Of a stretch of DNA of 64,000 nucleotides, positions 44,961 to 54,193 are shown one piece after another. The notes under the pieces were generated by a model. The model saw nothing but the letters and a program-made list of their open reading frames with translations, did not search any database and was not told where the DNA came from. Within the stretch, counting starts at the first letter, position 1; each line of letters starts with the position of its first letter. The DNA comes from Pseudonocardia sp. T1-2H (GTDB lineage: Bacteria > Actinomycetota > Actinomycetes > Mycobacteriales > Pseudonocardiaceae). Both the position numbers and the translations under genes were made by a program. Location of the stretch: contig NZ_JBBPCL010000001.1 in assembly GCF_038039215.1 (NCBI RefSeq), forward strand, positions 4,588,001 to 4,652,000. The letters are read 5' to 3'.

Positions 44961-45691
44961 GCAGCGAGGTCGCGGTGGTGGTCGGGGCGTCCGGCGCGCT
45001 CGGGTCCGCGATCACGAGGCGGCTGGTCGACGCGGGGTTGCCCGTCGTCGCCGTCGCCCGGAAGGCGCCTGCGGACGGGCCCGGCGTCACCGGATGCGCG
45101 GCGGACATCGGCACGGAGGAGGGCGCCGCCGCGATCGCCGACGCCGTCGGCGGCCGACCGGTGCGGATGGTCGTGCAGGCGGCGGGGCTGCCGGCCACCG
45201 GGCCGCTGGAGACGATCGACCCGGACGCGCTCGGACACGTCGTCGCGCTCAAGGTGGGCGGGCTCCTCCGGCTGGTCCGGGCCGTCGACGGCCGGCTCCG
45301 GGAGGGCTCGCGGATCGTCGCGCTGGGCGGGCACTTCGGCAGCGAGCCCGCGCCCTACGCGTGCGCCGCGGGCGTCACCAACGCGGGCCTGGCCAACCTC
45401 GTCCGCCAGCTCGCCGTCGCCTACGGGCCGCGCGGGGTCACCGTGCACCTCGTCGCGCCCGGTCCGGCGGACACCCCGCGGCTGCGCGGGCTCGCCGGAC
45501 AGGCCGCGCAGCGCCGCGGGGTGGCGGTGGAGGACGTGCTGGCGGAGCGGGCCGCGGAGTCCCCGCTGGGGCGTCTGGTCACGCCGGAGGAGGTGGCGTG
45601 GGCGGTCACGTCGCTGCTCGCGCCGGAGGCCTCGGCCCTGCACGGGGCCACCCTGGCACTCGACCTCGGCGCCCGGAAGGGGCTGTTCTGA
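44957..45691 (+). CDS. SDR family protein lacking the catalytic lysine
   Basis: 244 residues. The Rossmann motif GASGALGSAITRRL is intact and the C-terminus ALHGATLALDLGA is usual. At the active site PYACAAGVTNAGL has the tyrosine but alanine where Y-x3-K requires lysine. It may be a dehydrogenase with altered chemistry (for example a dihydrodiol or NmrA-like binding role) or a non-catalytic partner. GTG 44957 overlaps the HAD stop (GTGA). Last gene of the Rieske 2 operon. Confidence 0.8.
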   Translation: MSSEVAVVVGASGALGSAITRRLVDAGLPVVAVARKAPADGPGVTGCAADIGTEEGAAAIADAVGGRPVRMVVQAAGLPATGPLETIDPDALGHVVALKVGGLLRLVRAVDGRLREGSRIVALGGHFGSEPAPYACAAGVTNAGLANLVRQLAVAYGPRGVTVHLVAPGPADTPRLRGLAGQAAQRRGVAVEDVLAERAAESPLGRLVTPEEVAWAVTSLLAPEASALHGATLALDLGARKGLF

Positions 45692-45718
45692 CGGGGCCGG
45701 GTAGACCTCCCCGTCCGC

Positions 45719-46144
45719 TCACGGCCGGATCATGCCCTCCAGCGCCGCCCGGGCGGCAGCGTCCCGCGCCGCGATCCGCTGGAGGTCCTCGGCCAGCGCG
45801 CGTAGCCACTCGTCGACGCCGAGGGGTCGCCTGCTGATCACCACGCCCCGCACGACCTGACGCAGCTCCGCGGTCAGCGTCCCGTGAGCCGCCTCCCGCA
45901 GCTCGAGATCGCGCTCGTGGCCGTGCACCACCATCGCCACGGCCCGGCCCTCCCGCCCGGCGAGCCGGTCCGACAGCCCCCGCCGGTACTCCACCTCGAC
46001 CATGCCCGGGGGCAGCGCATCCGCCAGCGCACCGGTGAGCACCCGCGCCTGCGACGCGACGTCCGCCCGGTCCGCGCGGAGCATCGCCGCGAGGAGCTGG
46101 ACGTCCCCGAGGGGGCCCAGACCGCTGGGTTCTCCGGCGTTCAT
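45719..46144 (-). CDS. Hypothetical protein in the YbjQ-like operon
   Basis: 141 residues, not recognised. Mostly helical and charged (LLAAMLRADRADVASQARVL, VDEWLRALAEDLQRIAARDA), without membrane segment or cysteines. The ATG overlaps the stop of the YbjQ-like gene upstream (ATGA). It may associate with the two YbjQ-repeat proteins. Confidence 0.7.
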   Translation of the reverse strand: MNAGEPSGLGPLGDVQLLAAMLRADRADVASQARVLTGALADALPPGMVEVEYRRGLSDRLAGREGRAVAMVVHGHERDLELREAAHGTLTAELRQVVRGVVISRRPLGVDEWLRALAEDLQRIAARDAAARAALEGMIRP

Positions 46145-46974
46145 TGGTCCGTGAGGGGCAGGACGAGCTGCGGTGTCGGGATCCGGTGGTCCGGGCGCAG
46201 CGGGCGCACGGCCGTCCCGATCGCGAAGAACTCCGTGGTGTGCCCGCCCCAGCGGTGCCCGTGCGAGAGCAGTTGCACCCCGACGATGCCCTCGGCGTGC
46301 AACTGCTCGGCCTCGGTCTGCATCCGGCTCATCGCGAGCTCGCGCGCGTCGTAGAGGGCCTCGGTGAACTGCGGGAGCTCCACGTTCTGCCCGATGTTGC
46401 CCATCGCCTGCCAGAACCGCTGGTGGGCGATGTGGTAGACGCAGGAGCCCATCGTCATCCCGAGCGGGGCGTAGCCGGCCTGGATCAGCGTCCAGAAGTC
46501 CTGCCCGGACAGGTCGGAGGTGAACGGCTGGTTCTTGTTGTTGCGCCAGGAGTGGCCGTCCGGCGTCATCGGCTCGTCCGCCTTCACCGCGGTGCCCACG
46601 GCGATGAACTCGGCGAGGTCCGAGCCGAACTCCTTGAACTCGATGTCCAGGCGCACGCCGACGATCCCGTCCGCGCCGAGCTGGTCCGCCTCGGCCTCCA
46701 TCCGGGTCATCGCGAGCTCGCGGGCGTGGTACATCGCCTGGGACAGGACCGTGAGCTCCTGGTTCTTGTTCCACCGGCCCATCTGGAACCCGACGTGGTA
46801 GATGCTGGAGCCGAGGACGAGCCCGAGCGGGCGGAAACCCGCCTCCCGGACCAGCAGGAACTCGTTGACCGAGAGGTCGGAGGTGAACAGGCTGGTCGGC
46901 TGGCCCGGGCGCATCTCGGCGAGCCGGCGCATCGCGTCGTCGGGGATGCGCTGCTCGGTGGGGTCGGCGGTCAC
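46141..46974 (-). CDS. YbjQ/heavy-metal-binding-domain repeat protein A
   Basis: 277 residues with two similar modules: REAGFRPLGLVLGSSIYHVG ... GADGIVGVRLDIEF ... EFIAVGTAV and IQAGYAPLGMTMGSCVYHIA ... AEGIVGVQLLSHGH ... EFFAIGTAV. The GIVGV and GTAV signatures belong to the YbjQ (UPF0145) family, often called heavy-metal-binding though the biochemical role is not established. It lies between a homologous gene upstream and a helical hypothetical gene downstream. Confidence 0.78.
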   Translation of the reverse strand: MTADPTEQRIPDDAMRRLAEMRPGQPTSLFTSDLSVNEFLLVREAGFRPLGLVLGSSIYHVGFQMGRWNKNQELTVLSQAMYHARELAMTRMEAEADQLGADGIVGVRLDIEFKEFGSDLAEFIAVGTAVKADEPMTPDGHSWRNNKNQPFTSDLSGQDFWTLIQAGYAPLGMTMGSCVYHIAHQRFWQAMGNIGQNVELPQFTEALYDARELAMSRMQTEAEQLHAEGIVGVQLLSHGHRWGGHTTEFFAIGTAVRPLRPDHRIPTPQLVLPLTDQ

Positions 46975-46999
46975 GCGGACGTCCTTCCGGAACGGGGGC

Positions 47000-47872
47000 T
47001 CATCGAAGAGGCAGGTAGGTCAGGGACCGGGTCGGCGCCGCCGGCCCGGCGTGGAAGCGGACCAGCGACGTGCCGAACACGGTCGCCTCCGCGACGTGGT
47101 CCCGGTGGTTCTCCCCGGGCTCGATCTCCCACGTCCGCAGACCCATCGACGAGACGATCGCGCCCTCGGCACCGGTGGCCCGCACGTGCGCGGCGAAGCG
47201 CTGCCGGGCGTCCGCACGGGCGTGGGTGACCAGCTCGGTGTACCCGGTGACCTCCACGTTCCCGGCACCCCAGGACGACTGCTGGCGGGTGGCCCAGTCG
47301 TCGTGCCGGATGGCGACGGAGATGCCGAAGACCAGGTCCGTGGGCATCCATCCCGCTCGCAGGAGCTTCGCGACGTCCGTCGCCGCCAGGGTGGTGCCGA
47401 AGACGCGGGCGGGCCGCGTCCGGCTGCGTGCCCGGACGGCGGTGCCGAGCGCCGTGAACTCGCGGGTGCCGCCCTCCATGTGGTCCTGGCGCACCGTCAC
47501 GCCGACGACGCCGTCCGCGCCGATCGCGCTCGCCTCCTGTGCCATGCGGTGCATCGCGGTGGCGTAGCCGTGGTCGAGCGCAGCGACGTAGGGACCGAAC
47601 CCGGCGAACCGCTGCCGGTCCGACGACGTGATCGTCGGCGCCGAGCCGTCGGAGAACGCGCCCCAGCCGGTGTACCCGCAGCCGCGGTACCCGGCCCAGC
47701 CGATCTGCTGCACGATGCTGCCCATCACCTCGCCCACCGGATCGAAGCCGGCGGCGGTGAGCCCGAAGGCGGCCGGGGCGGTCAGCAGCGATGTCCAGGC
47801 CCCGCCCGCGGCGGCGCGCCGCACCCGTTCCGCGGCGACGGGCGGCAGGCCCCGTCCGTCCCAGTCGGCCAT
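47000..47872 (-). CDS. YbjQ/heavy-metal-binding-domain repeat protein B
   Basis: 290 residues from ATG 47872. Two YbjQ-like modules again: GADGVVGVTVRQDH with EFTALGTAVRA, and a weaker second (AEGAIVSSMGLRTWE, ATVFGTSLVRF). KLLRAGWMPTDLVFGISVAI marks the second module's start. It is the first gene of a three-gene operon. Function unknown; such duplicated pairs are seen in actinobacteria. Confidence 0.75.
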   Translation of the reverse strand: MADWDGRGLPPVAAERVRRAAAGGAWTSLLTAPAAFGLTAAGFDPVGEVMGSIVQQIGWAGYRGCGYTGWGAFSDGSAPTITSSDRQRFAGFGPYVAALDHGYATAMHRMAQEASAIGADGVVGVTVRQDHMEGGTREFTALGTAVRARSRTRPARVFGTTLAATDVAKLLRAGWMPTDLVFGISVAIRHDDWATRQQSSWGAGNVEVTGYTELVTHARADARQRFAAHVRATGAEGAIVSSMGLRTWEIEPGENHRDHVAEATVFGTSLVRFHAGPAAPTRSLTYLPLR

Positions 47873-48016
47873 CCGCGACCCCCGTCCGTCACGATCGACA
47901 CTAGTGCCGCGAACGCCTCGGCGTGGGGAACGGGAAAGACCTCCCGAAGTGCGCCGATGCTCCCGATCGTCCGGCCTCGTCCGCACCCGGCACGTGACGC
48001 CCCCGTGCCTGGGCCG

Positions 48017-48444
48017 CTACCGCTCTTCCCGGGTCGGCTCGACTCGAGACCCCGCGCGGGCGTCGATCTCCGCCCTGCGTGCCGCCGCGGCGGGGACGCC
48101 GCCGATCCCCAGTCCGCCGCGTCGACCGGGACGATCTGCCCGCGGACCAGGGACCGTTCGCAGCCCAGCTGCGCGACGAGGACGTCGGTGAGCGCGGCGA
48201 GCAGCCGCGCGCGCTGATCGGCGGGGCGGTCGGCGAGCACCAGCGCGGTGAACCACGGGGCCTCGAGGCCGATCTCCCCACCCGTCGCCCAGTGTTTGGG
48301 CGCGTGCGGCACGACGGCCGCGCGGATCCGTCCGACCGGGGACCCCAGGACGGCCGCGTACCGCTCGGTCAGCGCGGCGAGCATCCCCGCCAGGCGCTCG
48401 GGCGGGTGTCGGCCGTCGAGCAGGTGGACCGTCACGATGGGCAC
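48017..48444 (-). CDS. Tautomerase family protein, frameshifted
   Basis: About 143 residues. The GTG-initiated PIVTVHLLDGRHPPERL has proline 2 as potential catalytic base, and two 4-OT-like modules follow. Near the end the frame must change: adding one base to the C run at 48107-48110 gives ADWGIGGVPAAAARRAEID, the normal family ending, with a stop at 48017. Without it the frame runs on into unrelated sequence. A -10 box TAGCGT (48457-48452) lies 7 nt before the GTG, so it is probably leaderless. Confidence 0.75.
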
Positions 48445-48477
48445 GCCGGCGACGCTAGGCGCGCGCGACGGCCGGGC

Positions 48478-48894
48478 CTACCACGTCGTTCCCGAACCCG
48501 GAACGAACTGCTCGCCGTCGACGACGGACGGCGCGCGCTTCTCCCAGTCCAGGTAGCGCTGGGTCTCCACGAGGACGGCGCCGCCGAGCCAGAGCGCGAC
48601 GACGCCGTCGTCGACCAGGCCGAACACCGAGAACAGCAGTTCGGGCACGACGTCGACGGGCGAGACGAGGTACGCGACGGCGAGCACGAGCATCGCGAGC
48701 CGGCCGCGGCTGAGCTCGGGGTACTTCCCGCTCAGTGCGGCGCCCGCCATCCGGGGGAGTGCTCTCAGCCGGTCCGCGAGCCCGGGGGCACCGGGCCTGC
48801 GGCCTTCCGACAGCGCTCGCCAGAGGACGCGCAACGCCGCGAGCTTCTGGGGGCCGTACCTGGTCGTCGCCACGATGCGGTCAACGCCGGACAT
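48478..48894 (-). CDS. DUF1232 (YkvA-like) membrane-associated protein
   Basis: 138 residues. The core is a hydrophobic hairpin: RLAMLVLAVAYLVSPVDVVP followed by FGLVDDGVVALWLGGAVLV, the YLxSPxDxxPD-type motif of DUF1232. Probably one or two membrane segments. It starts 6 nt after the nitrile hydratase beta stop, so it may be co-transcribed with it. Function unknown. Confidence 0.85.
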   Translation of the reverse strand: MSGVDRIVATTRYGPQKLAALRVLWRALSEGRRPGAPGLADRLRALPRMAGAALSGKYPELSRGRLAMLVLAVAYLVSPVDVVPELLFSVFGLVDDGVVALWLGGAVLVETQRYLDWEKRAPSVVDGEQFVPGSGTTW

Positions 48895-48899
48895 CTCGC

Positions 48900-49556
48900 C
48901 TACGTTCCCGCGAGGTAGCTCTCGAACGCCTCGATCTCCACCGTGAGGCCCGGATCGGCCGCCTCGCCCCAGAGCTCGCGGCCCGGGAACCGGACCGTGT
49001 AGAGCCATTCCGGCTGCTCACCGGCACGGTGGGCGTTGCTGTCCGGCAGGACGTGCGCGCCGTGGACGCGTTCGATCACACCCTCCTTCCCGCGCGCGTA
49101 CCGCGGCAGCCGGGTGTGGCCGAGCGGGTGGACGTTGCGGGTCCGGACCCGGTCGCCCACCGCGAAGCGCGAGGGCGAGTCGACCGGCCGTTCGGCGGGG
49201 CTCCCCGTCGCGAGGACGCCCGGGACCGCCGCCGCCGTGAGCACCGGCCCGGGCACCCCGGGTCTGAGCGCGCGGCGTTCGGCCAGTTCGTCGGCCCCGA
49301 CCAGCCCCGCGCCGACGAGGAGCCGCTCGAGCGCCTTGATCCAGATCGCGTAGTAGCTCGACGTCAGGTACTCCCCCGGCGGCAGGCTCTCCCGGGCGGA
49401 GCGGGAGGCGTCGATGGTCCAGCCGCCGGGAAGGGCCGCGGCGAGGGTCAGCGCGAGCGCGCGGCGTTCCCAGTCGGCGTGGAACCGCTCGTCCTCGGGT
49501 TCGGGGCGCACCGGGCCGAAGCCCATCATCCCGCCCAGGTCGGCGACGGTGTTCAC
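48900..49556 (-). CDS. nthB: Nitrile hydratase beta subunit
   Basis: 218 residues from GTG 49556 ([19 protein letters not shown]), the standard opening. The C-terminal SH3-like part has [35 protein letters not shown] and [10 protein letters not shown]. It pairs with the alpha subunit, whose stop its start overlaps (GTGA). The active-site arginines expected in the beta subunit fit the RVRTRN region. Confidence 0.92.
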   Translation of the reverse strand: MNTVADLGGMMGFGPVRPEPEDERFHADWERRALALTLAAALPGGWTIDASRSARESLPPGEYLTSSYYAIWIKALERLLVGAGLVGADELAERRALRPGVPGPVLTAAAVPGVLATGSPAERPVDSPSRFAVGDRVRTRNVHPLGHTRLPRYARGKEGVIERVHGAHVLPDSNAHRAGEQPEWLYTVRFPGRELWGEAADPGLTVEIEAFESYLAGT

Positions 49557-50134
49557 GCCGGGCCCTCGACGAGCCCCGTGCCGATCATCGAGTCCCGGGT
49601 GACGAGCGCGGCGAGGGCCCCCTCGTCCCAGCCGTCCGTGCCCCGCGGCCGCCGGGGCACCACGAGATACCGCACCTCCGCGGTCGAGTCGTGGACGGTG
49701 ATCCGGGTGTCCGCGGGCAGGGTCACGCCGAAGTCCGCCAGCACGCCGCGCGGGTCGATCACCACGCGCGAGCGGTAGGCCGGGGACTTGTACCAGGTCG
49801 GCGGCAGCCCGAGCACCGGCCACGGGTAGCACGAGCAGAGTGTGCAGACGACGAGATGGTGCTCGTCCGCCGTGTTCTCGACGGCCACCATGTGCTCGCC
49901 CTGCCGCCCGCCGTACCCGAGCTCCGCGATCGCGGCGGTGGCGTCGGTGAGCAGCCGCTCCCGATAGGCGGGATCGACCCACGACCGCGCGACGACGTGG
50001 GCCCCGTTGCGGGGCCCGACGTCCTTCTCGTAGGTCTCGATGATCACGTCGAGCGCCGCCGGCTCGACGTACCCCTTCTCGACGAGGATCGACTCCAGCG
50101 CCTCCACCCGGAGCGTCATGTCCTTCTCGTCCAT
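49553..50134 (-). CDS. nthA: Nitrile hydratase alpha subunit, cobalt type
   Basis: 193 residues. The metal-binding claw is C97-T-L-C100-S-C102 ([15 protein letters not shown]). Threonine at the second position marks the cobalt type; iron enzymes have CSLC. C100 and C102 are normally oxidised to sulfinic and sulfenic acids. The enzyme hydrates nitriles to amides. The gene order is alpha-beta. The small activator/cobalt chaperone that usually follows is not present within the window, and no amidase is nearby. An aldehyde dehydrogenase lies just upstream. Confidence 0.95.
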   Translation of the reverse strand: MDEKDMTLRVEALESILVEKGYVEPAALDVIIETYEKDVGPRNGAHVVARSWVDPAYRERLLTDATAAIAELGYGGRQGEHMVAVENTADEHHLVVCTLCSCYPWPVLGLPPTWYKSPAYRSRVVIDPRGVLADFGVTLPADTRITVHDSTAEVRYLVVPRRPRGTDGWDEGALAALVTRDSMIGTGLVEGPA

Positions 50135-50147
50135 GCGATCAAGCCTG

Positions 50148-51572
50148 CTACGGCTGGATCGCCATCACAACCGCCTTGGGCTCGGTGAAGAACTCCCGGC
50201 TGAAGTTCCCGCCCTCGCGGCCCCAGCCCGAGTCCCCGACGCCGCCGAACGGGGCGCGCAGGTCCCGGACGAAGAAGCAGTTCGTCCAGACCGTGCCCGC
50301 CCGCAGCGCCGCGGCGACCCGGTGCGCGCGCGAGAGGTTCTCGGTGAACACCATCGCGTTGAGGCCGTACGGGGAGCCGTTCGCCAGCCCGACCGCCTCG
50401 GCCTCGGAGTCGAACGGGGTCAGCGTCACGACCGGCCCGAACACCTCCTCGCGCTGGATCGGCGCGTCCGCGGGAGCGTCGACGATCACGGTGGGCCGGA
50501 CGGCCCAGCCGTCGCCGCGGCCGCCGGTCAGCACCTTGCCCGCGGGGTCCTCGAGGTACCCGCACACCTTCTTCCAGTGCGACTCCGAGGCCAGTGGACC
50601 GATCTGGGTGCGCGAATCCGCCGGGTCCCCGACGACGAGCGCTTCGGCGGCCGCGACGAACCGGGCGGTGAACTCGTCGAACACCGCGCGTTCGACGTAG
50701 AGCCGGCTGCCCGCGAGGCACACCTGCCCGGCGTTGGTGAAGATCGCCTTGATCGACCAGTCCACGGCCGCGGCGAGGTCCGCGTCCGCGAAGACGAGGT
50801 TCGCCCCCTTGCCGCCCAGCTCGAGGCTGACCGGCGTCAGGTTCCGCGCCGCCGCCGCGGTGATCACCCGGCCGGTACCGGACTCGCCGGTGAAGGTGAT
50901 CCGGTCGACCCGGGGATCCGTCGTGAGGGCCTCGCCCGCGGAGTCCGGGCCGTAGCCGTGCAGGACGTTGAGCACGCCCGGCGGCAGACCGGCCTCCACG
51001 GCCAGCCGGGCGAGGATCGTCGCCGAGGCCGGGGTGTCCTCCGTGGGCTTGAGCACGACGGTGTTGCCCCAGGCCAGCGCGGGCGCGACCTTCCAGGACT
51101 CCAGCATCAGCGGGAAGTTCCAGGGGGCGATCGCGGCGACCACCCCGGCCGGTTCGAAGCGCGCGTAGGCGTGGTGGCCGGTGTCCATCGGGTAGGCCTC
51201 GGCGGTCGCGAGCCGGGCGTGGTCGGCGAAGAAGCGGAAGTTCTGGGCGGTCCGGGGGACGTCCTTGCCCGCGGCGTCCGCGACGGGCTTGCCCATGTCC
51301 CGGGAGTCCGCCCGCGCGAGCTCGTCCGAGTGCTCCTCGACGAGGTCGGCGAGCCGGTGCAGCAGCGCGCCGCGCTCGGCGTGCCCCATCCGCGGCCACG
51401 GCCCCTCGTCGAACGCCCGGCGGGCCGCGGCGACGGCGTCGGCGGCGTCCTCGGCGGTGCCGAGCGCGACGTCCGCCCAGGGTTCGCGGGTCCAGGGATC
51501 GACCGAGTCGAACCGGGCGCCGCGGCGCGAACCGCGCTCCTCGCCGTCGATGACATGCCCGAAAGACACCAT
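50148..51572 (-). CDS. NAD(P)-dependent aldehyde dehydrogenase
   Basis: 474 residues from ATG 51572. N152 (PWNFP), E251 ([10 protein letters not shown]) and C285 (NAGQVCLAG) form the catalytic set. Cofactor loop [11 protein letters not shown]. The sequence type ([26 protein letters not shown]) suits the HpaE/hydroxymuconic-semialdehyde dehydrogenase branch, which would connect to meta-cleavage of catechols. It lies 13 nt upstream of nthA, so the two may be co-transcribed; a link from nitrile to aldehyde chemistry is also possible. Confidence 0.92.
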   Translation of the reverse strand: MVSFGHVIDGEERGSRRGARFDSVDPWTREPWADVALGTAEDAADAVAAARRAFDEGPWPRMGHAERGALLHRLADLVEEHSDELARADSRDMGKPVADAAGKDVPRTAQNFRFFADHARLATAEAYPMDTGHHAYARFEPAGVVAAIAPWNFPLMLESWKVAPALAWGNTVVLKPTEDTPASATILARLAVEAGLPPGVLNVLHGYGPDSAGEALTTDPRVDRITFTGESGTGRVITAAAARNLTPVSLELGGKGANLVFADADLAAAVDWSIKAIFTNAGQVCLAGSRLYVERAVFDEFTARFVAAAEALVVGDPADSRTQIGPLASESHWKKVCGYLEDPAGKVLTGGRGDGWAVRPTVIVDAPADAPIQREEVFGPVVTLTPFDSEAEAVGLANGSPYGLNAMVFTENLSRAHRVAAALRAGTVWTNCFFVRDLRAPFGGVGDSGWGREGGNFSREFFTEPKAVVMAIQP

Positions 51573-51678
51573 GCGCCGAGGTTGGCAGCCGCTGCCCGGG
51601 CGAGGAACCGGGCCGTTCGCACGGGCGGAACGACCGGGCGCGAGACCGCCGGAGATCCTCTGACAGGCCCTAAGCTCG

Positions 51679-53271
51679 ATGATCGTGAGTGACGTGACGG
51701 TCGCCCGGCAGGTGCTCGACGTGCTGGCGGACCACGGTGCGACGACGGTGTTCGGCCTCCCCGGGGTGCACAACCTTGCGTTCTGGGGCCCCGCTCGCGC
51801 GGAGCGTGGCACCGACCCCGCACCCGTCGTCGTCCGGCACGAGCAGACCGCCGTCTACGCCGCGGACGGCTGGGCGCGGCGGAGCGGGCGGCTGGGCGCG
51901 GCCGTCGTGACGACCGGCCCGGGCGCGGCCAACGCCGTCGCCGCGTTCGGCGAGGCCGCGGCCTCGCACTCGCCCGTCGTGCTCGTCGCGTCCGAGATCC
52001 CGGCCGCCGCGGCCCGGTCCGGGCGGTTCCGCGGTGTGCTGCACGAGTCCCGGAACCAGGCGGCGCTGTTCGCCCCGCTGGCCAAGGCGGTGTTCCGGCC
52101 GCGGACGCCGGAGGGGGTCGCGGCCGTGATCGCGGAGGCGGCGGCCACGGCGTTGCGGCATCCGCGCGGTCCCGTCTACCTCGACGTCCCGGCGGACGTC
52201 CTCGGCCGGCCCGCCGCGGTCGGGCCGGTCGCCGCGGGCCGCGAGGCCCGCAGGACGGAGCCGTGGGCGAGCATCTCCGACGCCGTCGACCTGCTCGCCG
52301 GGAGACGTGTCGCCGTCTGGGCCGGCGCGGCCGTCCTCGACGACGCGGAGGCGATCGGTGCACTGGCCGGTCGGCTGGGGGCGCCGCTGGTCACGAGCTT
52401 CCACGCGCGCGGGCTCCCCGGCGCCCTGGGTGTCCCGCCGCACGAGCCGGAGGTCGCGGCGGTGATCGGCGACGCGGACGTCCTGCTCGTCCTCGGCGGT
52501 GACCTCGACGGGATGAACACCCGGAACTGGACGATGCCGCGGCCGCCGGTGCTGGTGAGCGTCGACCCGGCGCCGCCCGCGGACCCGCCGGAGTGGACCG
52601 CGGACGTCGCCCTCACCGGCGAGCTCCGCGGGCTGCTGCGGGTGCTCACCGAGCGGGTACCGGCGCACGAGCCGTGGTTCCCGGCCGACCTCGACACGCG
52701 CGTCCGCCGCGGACTGGATGCGGACGCGTCGACCCTGCTCGACGCCCTCGACTCCCGTCCCGACGGCACCGCGCTGGTCTGCGACATGGCGGTCGCCGGG
52801 TACTGGGCCGGCGGCTACGCGCGGGTCACCGAGCCGCGCGGGCTCGCCTACCCCGTCGGCTGGGGCACGCTCGGGTTCGGGCTCCCGGCCGCGGTCGGCG
52901 TGGCGTCGACCGGGGTGCCGACACTCGTCGTCTGCGGCGACGGCGGTCTGGTGATGGGCGTCGGCGAGCTCGCGACGCTGGTCCAGGAACGCCTGCCGGT
53001 GACCGTCCTCGTGGTCGACGACGGCGGGTACGGGATGCTCCGCTACGACCAGGCCCGGGCGGGCGTCGAGCATCGCGGGGTGGATCTGGTGACTCCGGAC
53101 TTCGTGGCCCTGGCCAGGGCGTTCGGGGTCGAGGCGACCGACGTGCCGGCGCTGGACGGACTCGGCGAGGCACTGCGGAAGGCGATCGGCTCGGGCGCGC
53201 CGCACCTGGTCCGGGTGGCGGCCCGGCTGACCCCGCCGCGCACCACGTCCCCGCGCTGGCACGAGGGCTGA
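51679..53271 (+). CDS. Thiamine pyrophosphate-dependent enzyme (acetolactate synthase/benzoylformate decarboxylase family)
   Basis: 530 residues, three domains. The ThDP-activating glutamate is E55 (VRHEQTAVYAADG) and the ThDP-binding GDGG lies at 420-423, continuing to VVDDGGYGML. The central domain has the ALS-like fold but no obvious FAD signature. ATG 51679 is used; GTG 51685 is equally possible. It could decarboxylate a 2-oxo acid such as an aroylformate, or ligate pyruvate; it resembles catabolic, orphan members rather than IlvB. Divergent from the aldehyde dehydrogenase, whose substrate it might supply. Confidence 0.87.
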   Translation: MIVSDVTVARQVLDVLADHGATTVFGLPGVHNLAFWGPARAERGTDPAPVVVRHEQTAVYAADGWARRSGRLGAAVVTTGPGAANAVAAFGEAAASHSPVVLVASEIPAAAARSGRFRGVLHESRNQAALFAPLAKAVFRPRTPEGVAAVIAEAAATALRHPRGPVYLDVPADVLGRPAAVGPVAAGREARRTEPWASISDAVDLLAGRRVAVWAGAAVLDDAEAIGALAGRLGAPLVTSFHARGLPGALGVPPHEPEVAAVIGDADVLLVLGGDLDGMNTRNWTMPRPPVLVSVDPAPPADPPEWTADVALTGELRGLLRVLTERVPAHEPWFPADLDTRVRRGLDADASTLLDALDSRPDGTALVCDMAVAGYWAGGYARVTEPRGLAYPVGWGTLGFGLPAAVGVASTGVPTLVVCGDGGLVMGVGELATLVQERLPVTVLVVDDGGYGMLRYDQARAGVEHRGVDLVTPDFVALARAFGVEATDVPALDGLGEALRKAIGSGAPHLVRVAARLTPPRTTSPRWHEG

Positions 53272-53306
53272 GCCGGGGCTCCGAAACTTTCTCCTTGCGC
53301 ATCAGC

Positions 53307-53330
53307 GCTATCGCGATATATCGTGATAGC
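53307..53330. promoter_or_regulatory. PadR-type operator upstream of the padR gene
   Basis: gctatcgcgatatatcgtga plus tagc: a 24-bp near-perfect palindrome (11 of 12 pairs) centred on ATAT in an otherwise GC-rich gap. The position, about 80 nt before the PadR start codon, suggests autoregulation. Confidence 0.7.
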
Positions 53331-53410
53331 ACACGAGCTACTGAGATGGATCCACGATGGATCGTCCAACCCCAGGAGGCTCGATCCGAGAATCATCGAG
53401 GAGACATCTG

Positions 53411-54190
53411 ATGAACGCCATGAACCCCGCGTGGGACCCCCACACACTCTTCGCCATGGGTCAGCAGTTCGCTGACCAGTTCGGCCGCGGGCGCCGCGGC
53501 CGGCCCCCCTTCGGTCCCCGGCACGGCGGGCCCCGCCCGGACATGCGAGCGGACTCCGACACCACTCCTCCGGAGCGTCCCGAGGGCGAGGAGCGCGGCC
53601 GGCGCGGACGTCGCCACGGCGGGCCCCGGTTCGGCCCGGGCTTCGGGCCCGGCGGTCCCGGAGGACCCGGCCGCGGCTTCGGCCCGGGCGGCCCCGGCGG
53701 CTTCGGCCCCGGTGGTCCGCGCGGTGGCGGCCGGCGCGGCCGGCGCACCAACCGCGGCGACGTCCGGCTGGCCGTCCTCGCCCTCGTCGCCGAGGCCCCG
53801 CGGCACGGCTACGAGATCATCCAGGAGATCGCCGAGCGTTCGGGCGGACGCTGGAAGCCCAGCCCCGGCTCCGTCTACCCCACGCTGTCGCAGCTGGAGG
53901 ACGAGGGCCTGGTGCGCGTCGAGCAGGTCGACGGCCGCCGGGTCGTCCACCTCACCGAGGCGGGCACGGCCTACGTCGCGGACCACCGGGACGAGCTGGA
54001 CAAGGTCTGGCAGTCCATGGACGCGGACGGCGAGGAGAACGAGCCCACCGGCGTCCTGTGGCAGCAGCTCGGCCTGCTGCACGCCGCCGCCCAGCAGGTG
54101 ATCGCCACCGGCACACCGGAGCAGGTCGCCGCGGCGACCGAGGCCCTCACCGAGGCCCGCAAGACGATCTACCGCCTGCTCGCCGAGTGA
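53411..54190 (+). CDS. PadR family regulator with Gly/Pro/Arg-rich N-terminal extension
   Basis: 259 residues. Residues 25-120 are a low-complexity Gly/Pro/Arg tract (for example GFGPGGPGGPGRGFGPGG). The PadR winged helix follows: NRGDVRLAVLALVAEAPRHG, then SPGSVYPTLSQLEDEGLVR. A C-terminal helix for dimerisation ends the protein. The ATG at 53411 has GAGGAG upstream. PadR proteins repress stress, phenolic-acid or efflux genes. No adjacent target is obvious other than itself. The tract may bind nucleic acid non-specifically or drive phase separation (guess). Confidence 0.9.
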   Translation: MNAMNPAWDPHTLFAMGQQFADQFGRGRRGRPPFGPRHGGPRPDMRADSDTTPPERPEGEERGRRGRRHGGPRFGPGFGPGGPGGPGRGFGPGGPGGFGPGGPRGGGRRGRRTNRGDVRLAVLALVAEAPRHGYEIIQEIAERSGGRWKPSPGSVYPTLSQLEDEGLVRVEQVDGRRVVHLTEAGTAYVADHRDELDKVWQSMDADGEENEPTGVLWQQLGLLHAAAQQVIATGTPEQVAAATEALTEARKTIYRLLAE

Positions 54191-54193
54191 CCT

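Noticed and set aside
53461..53751. Minus-strand proline-rich collagen-like frame
   Set aside because: It is the complement of the Gly/Arg-rich tract of the PadR gene.
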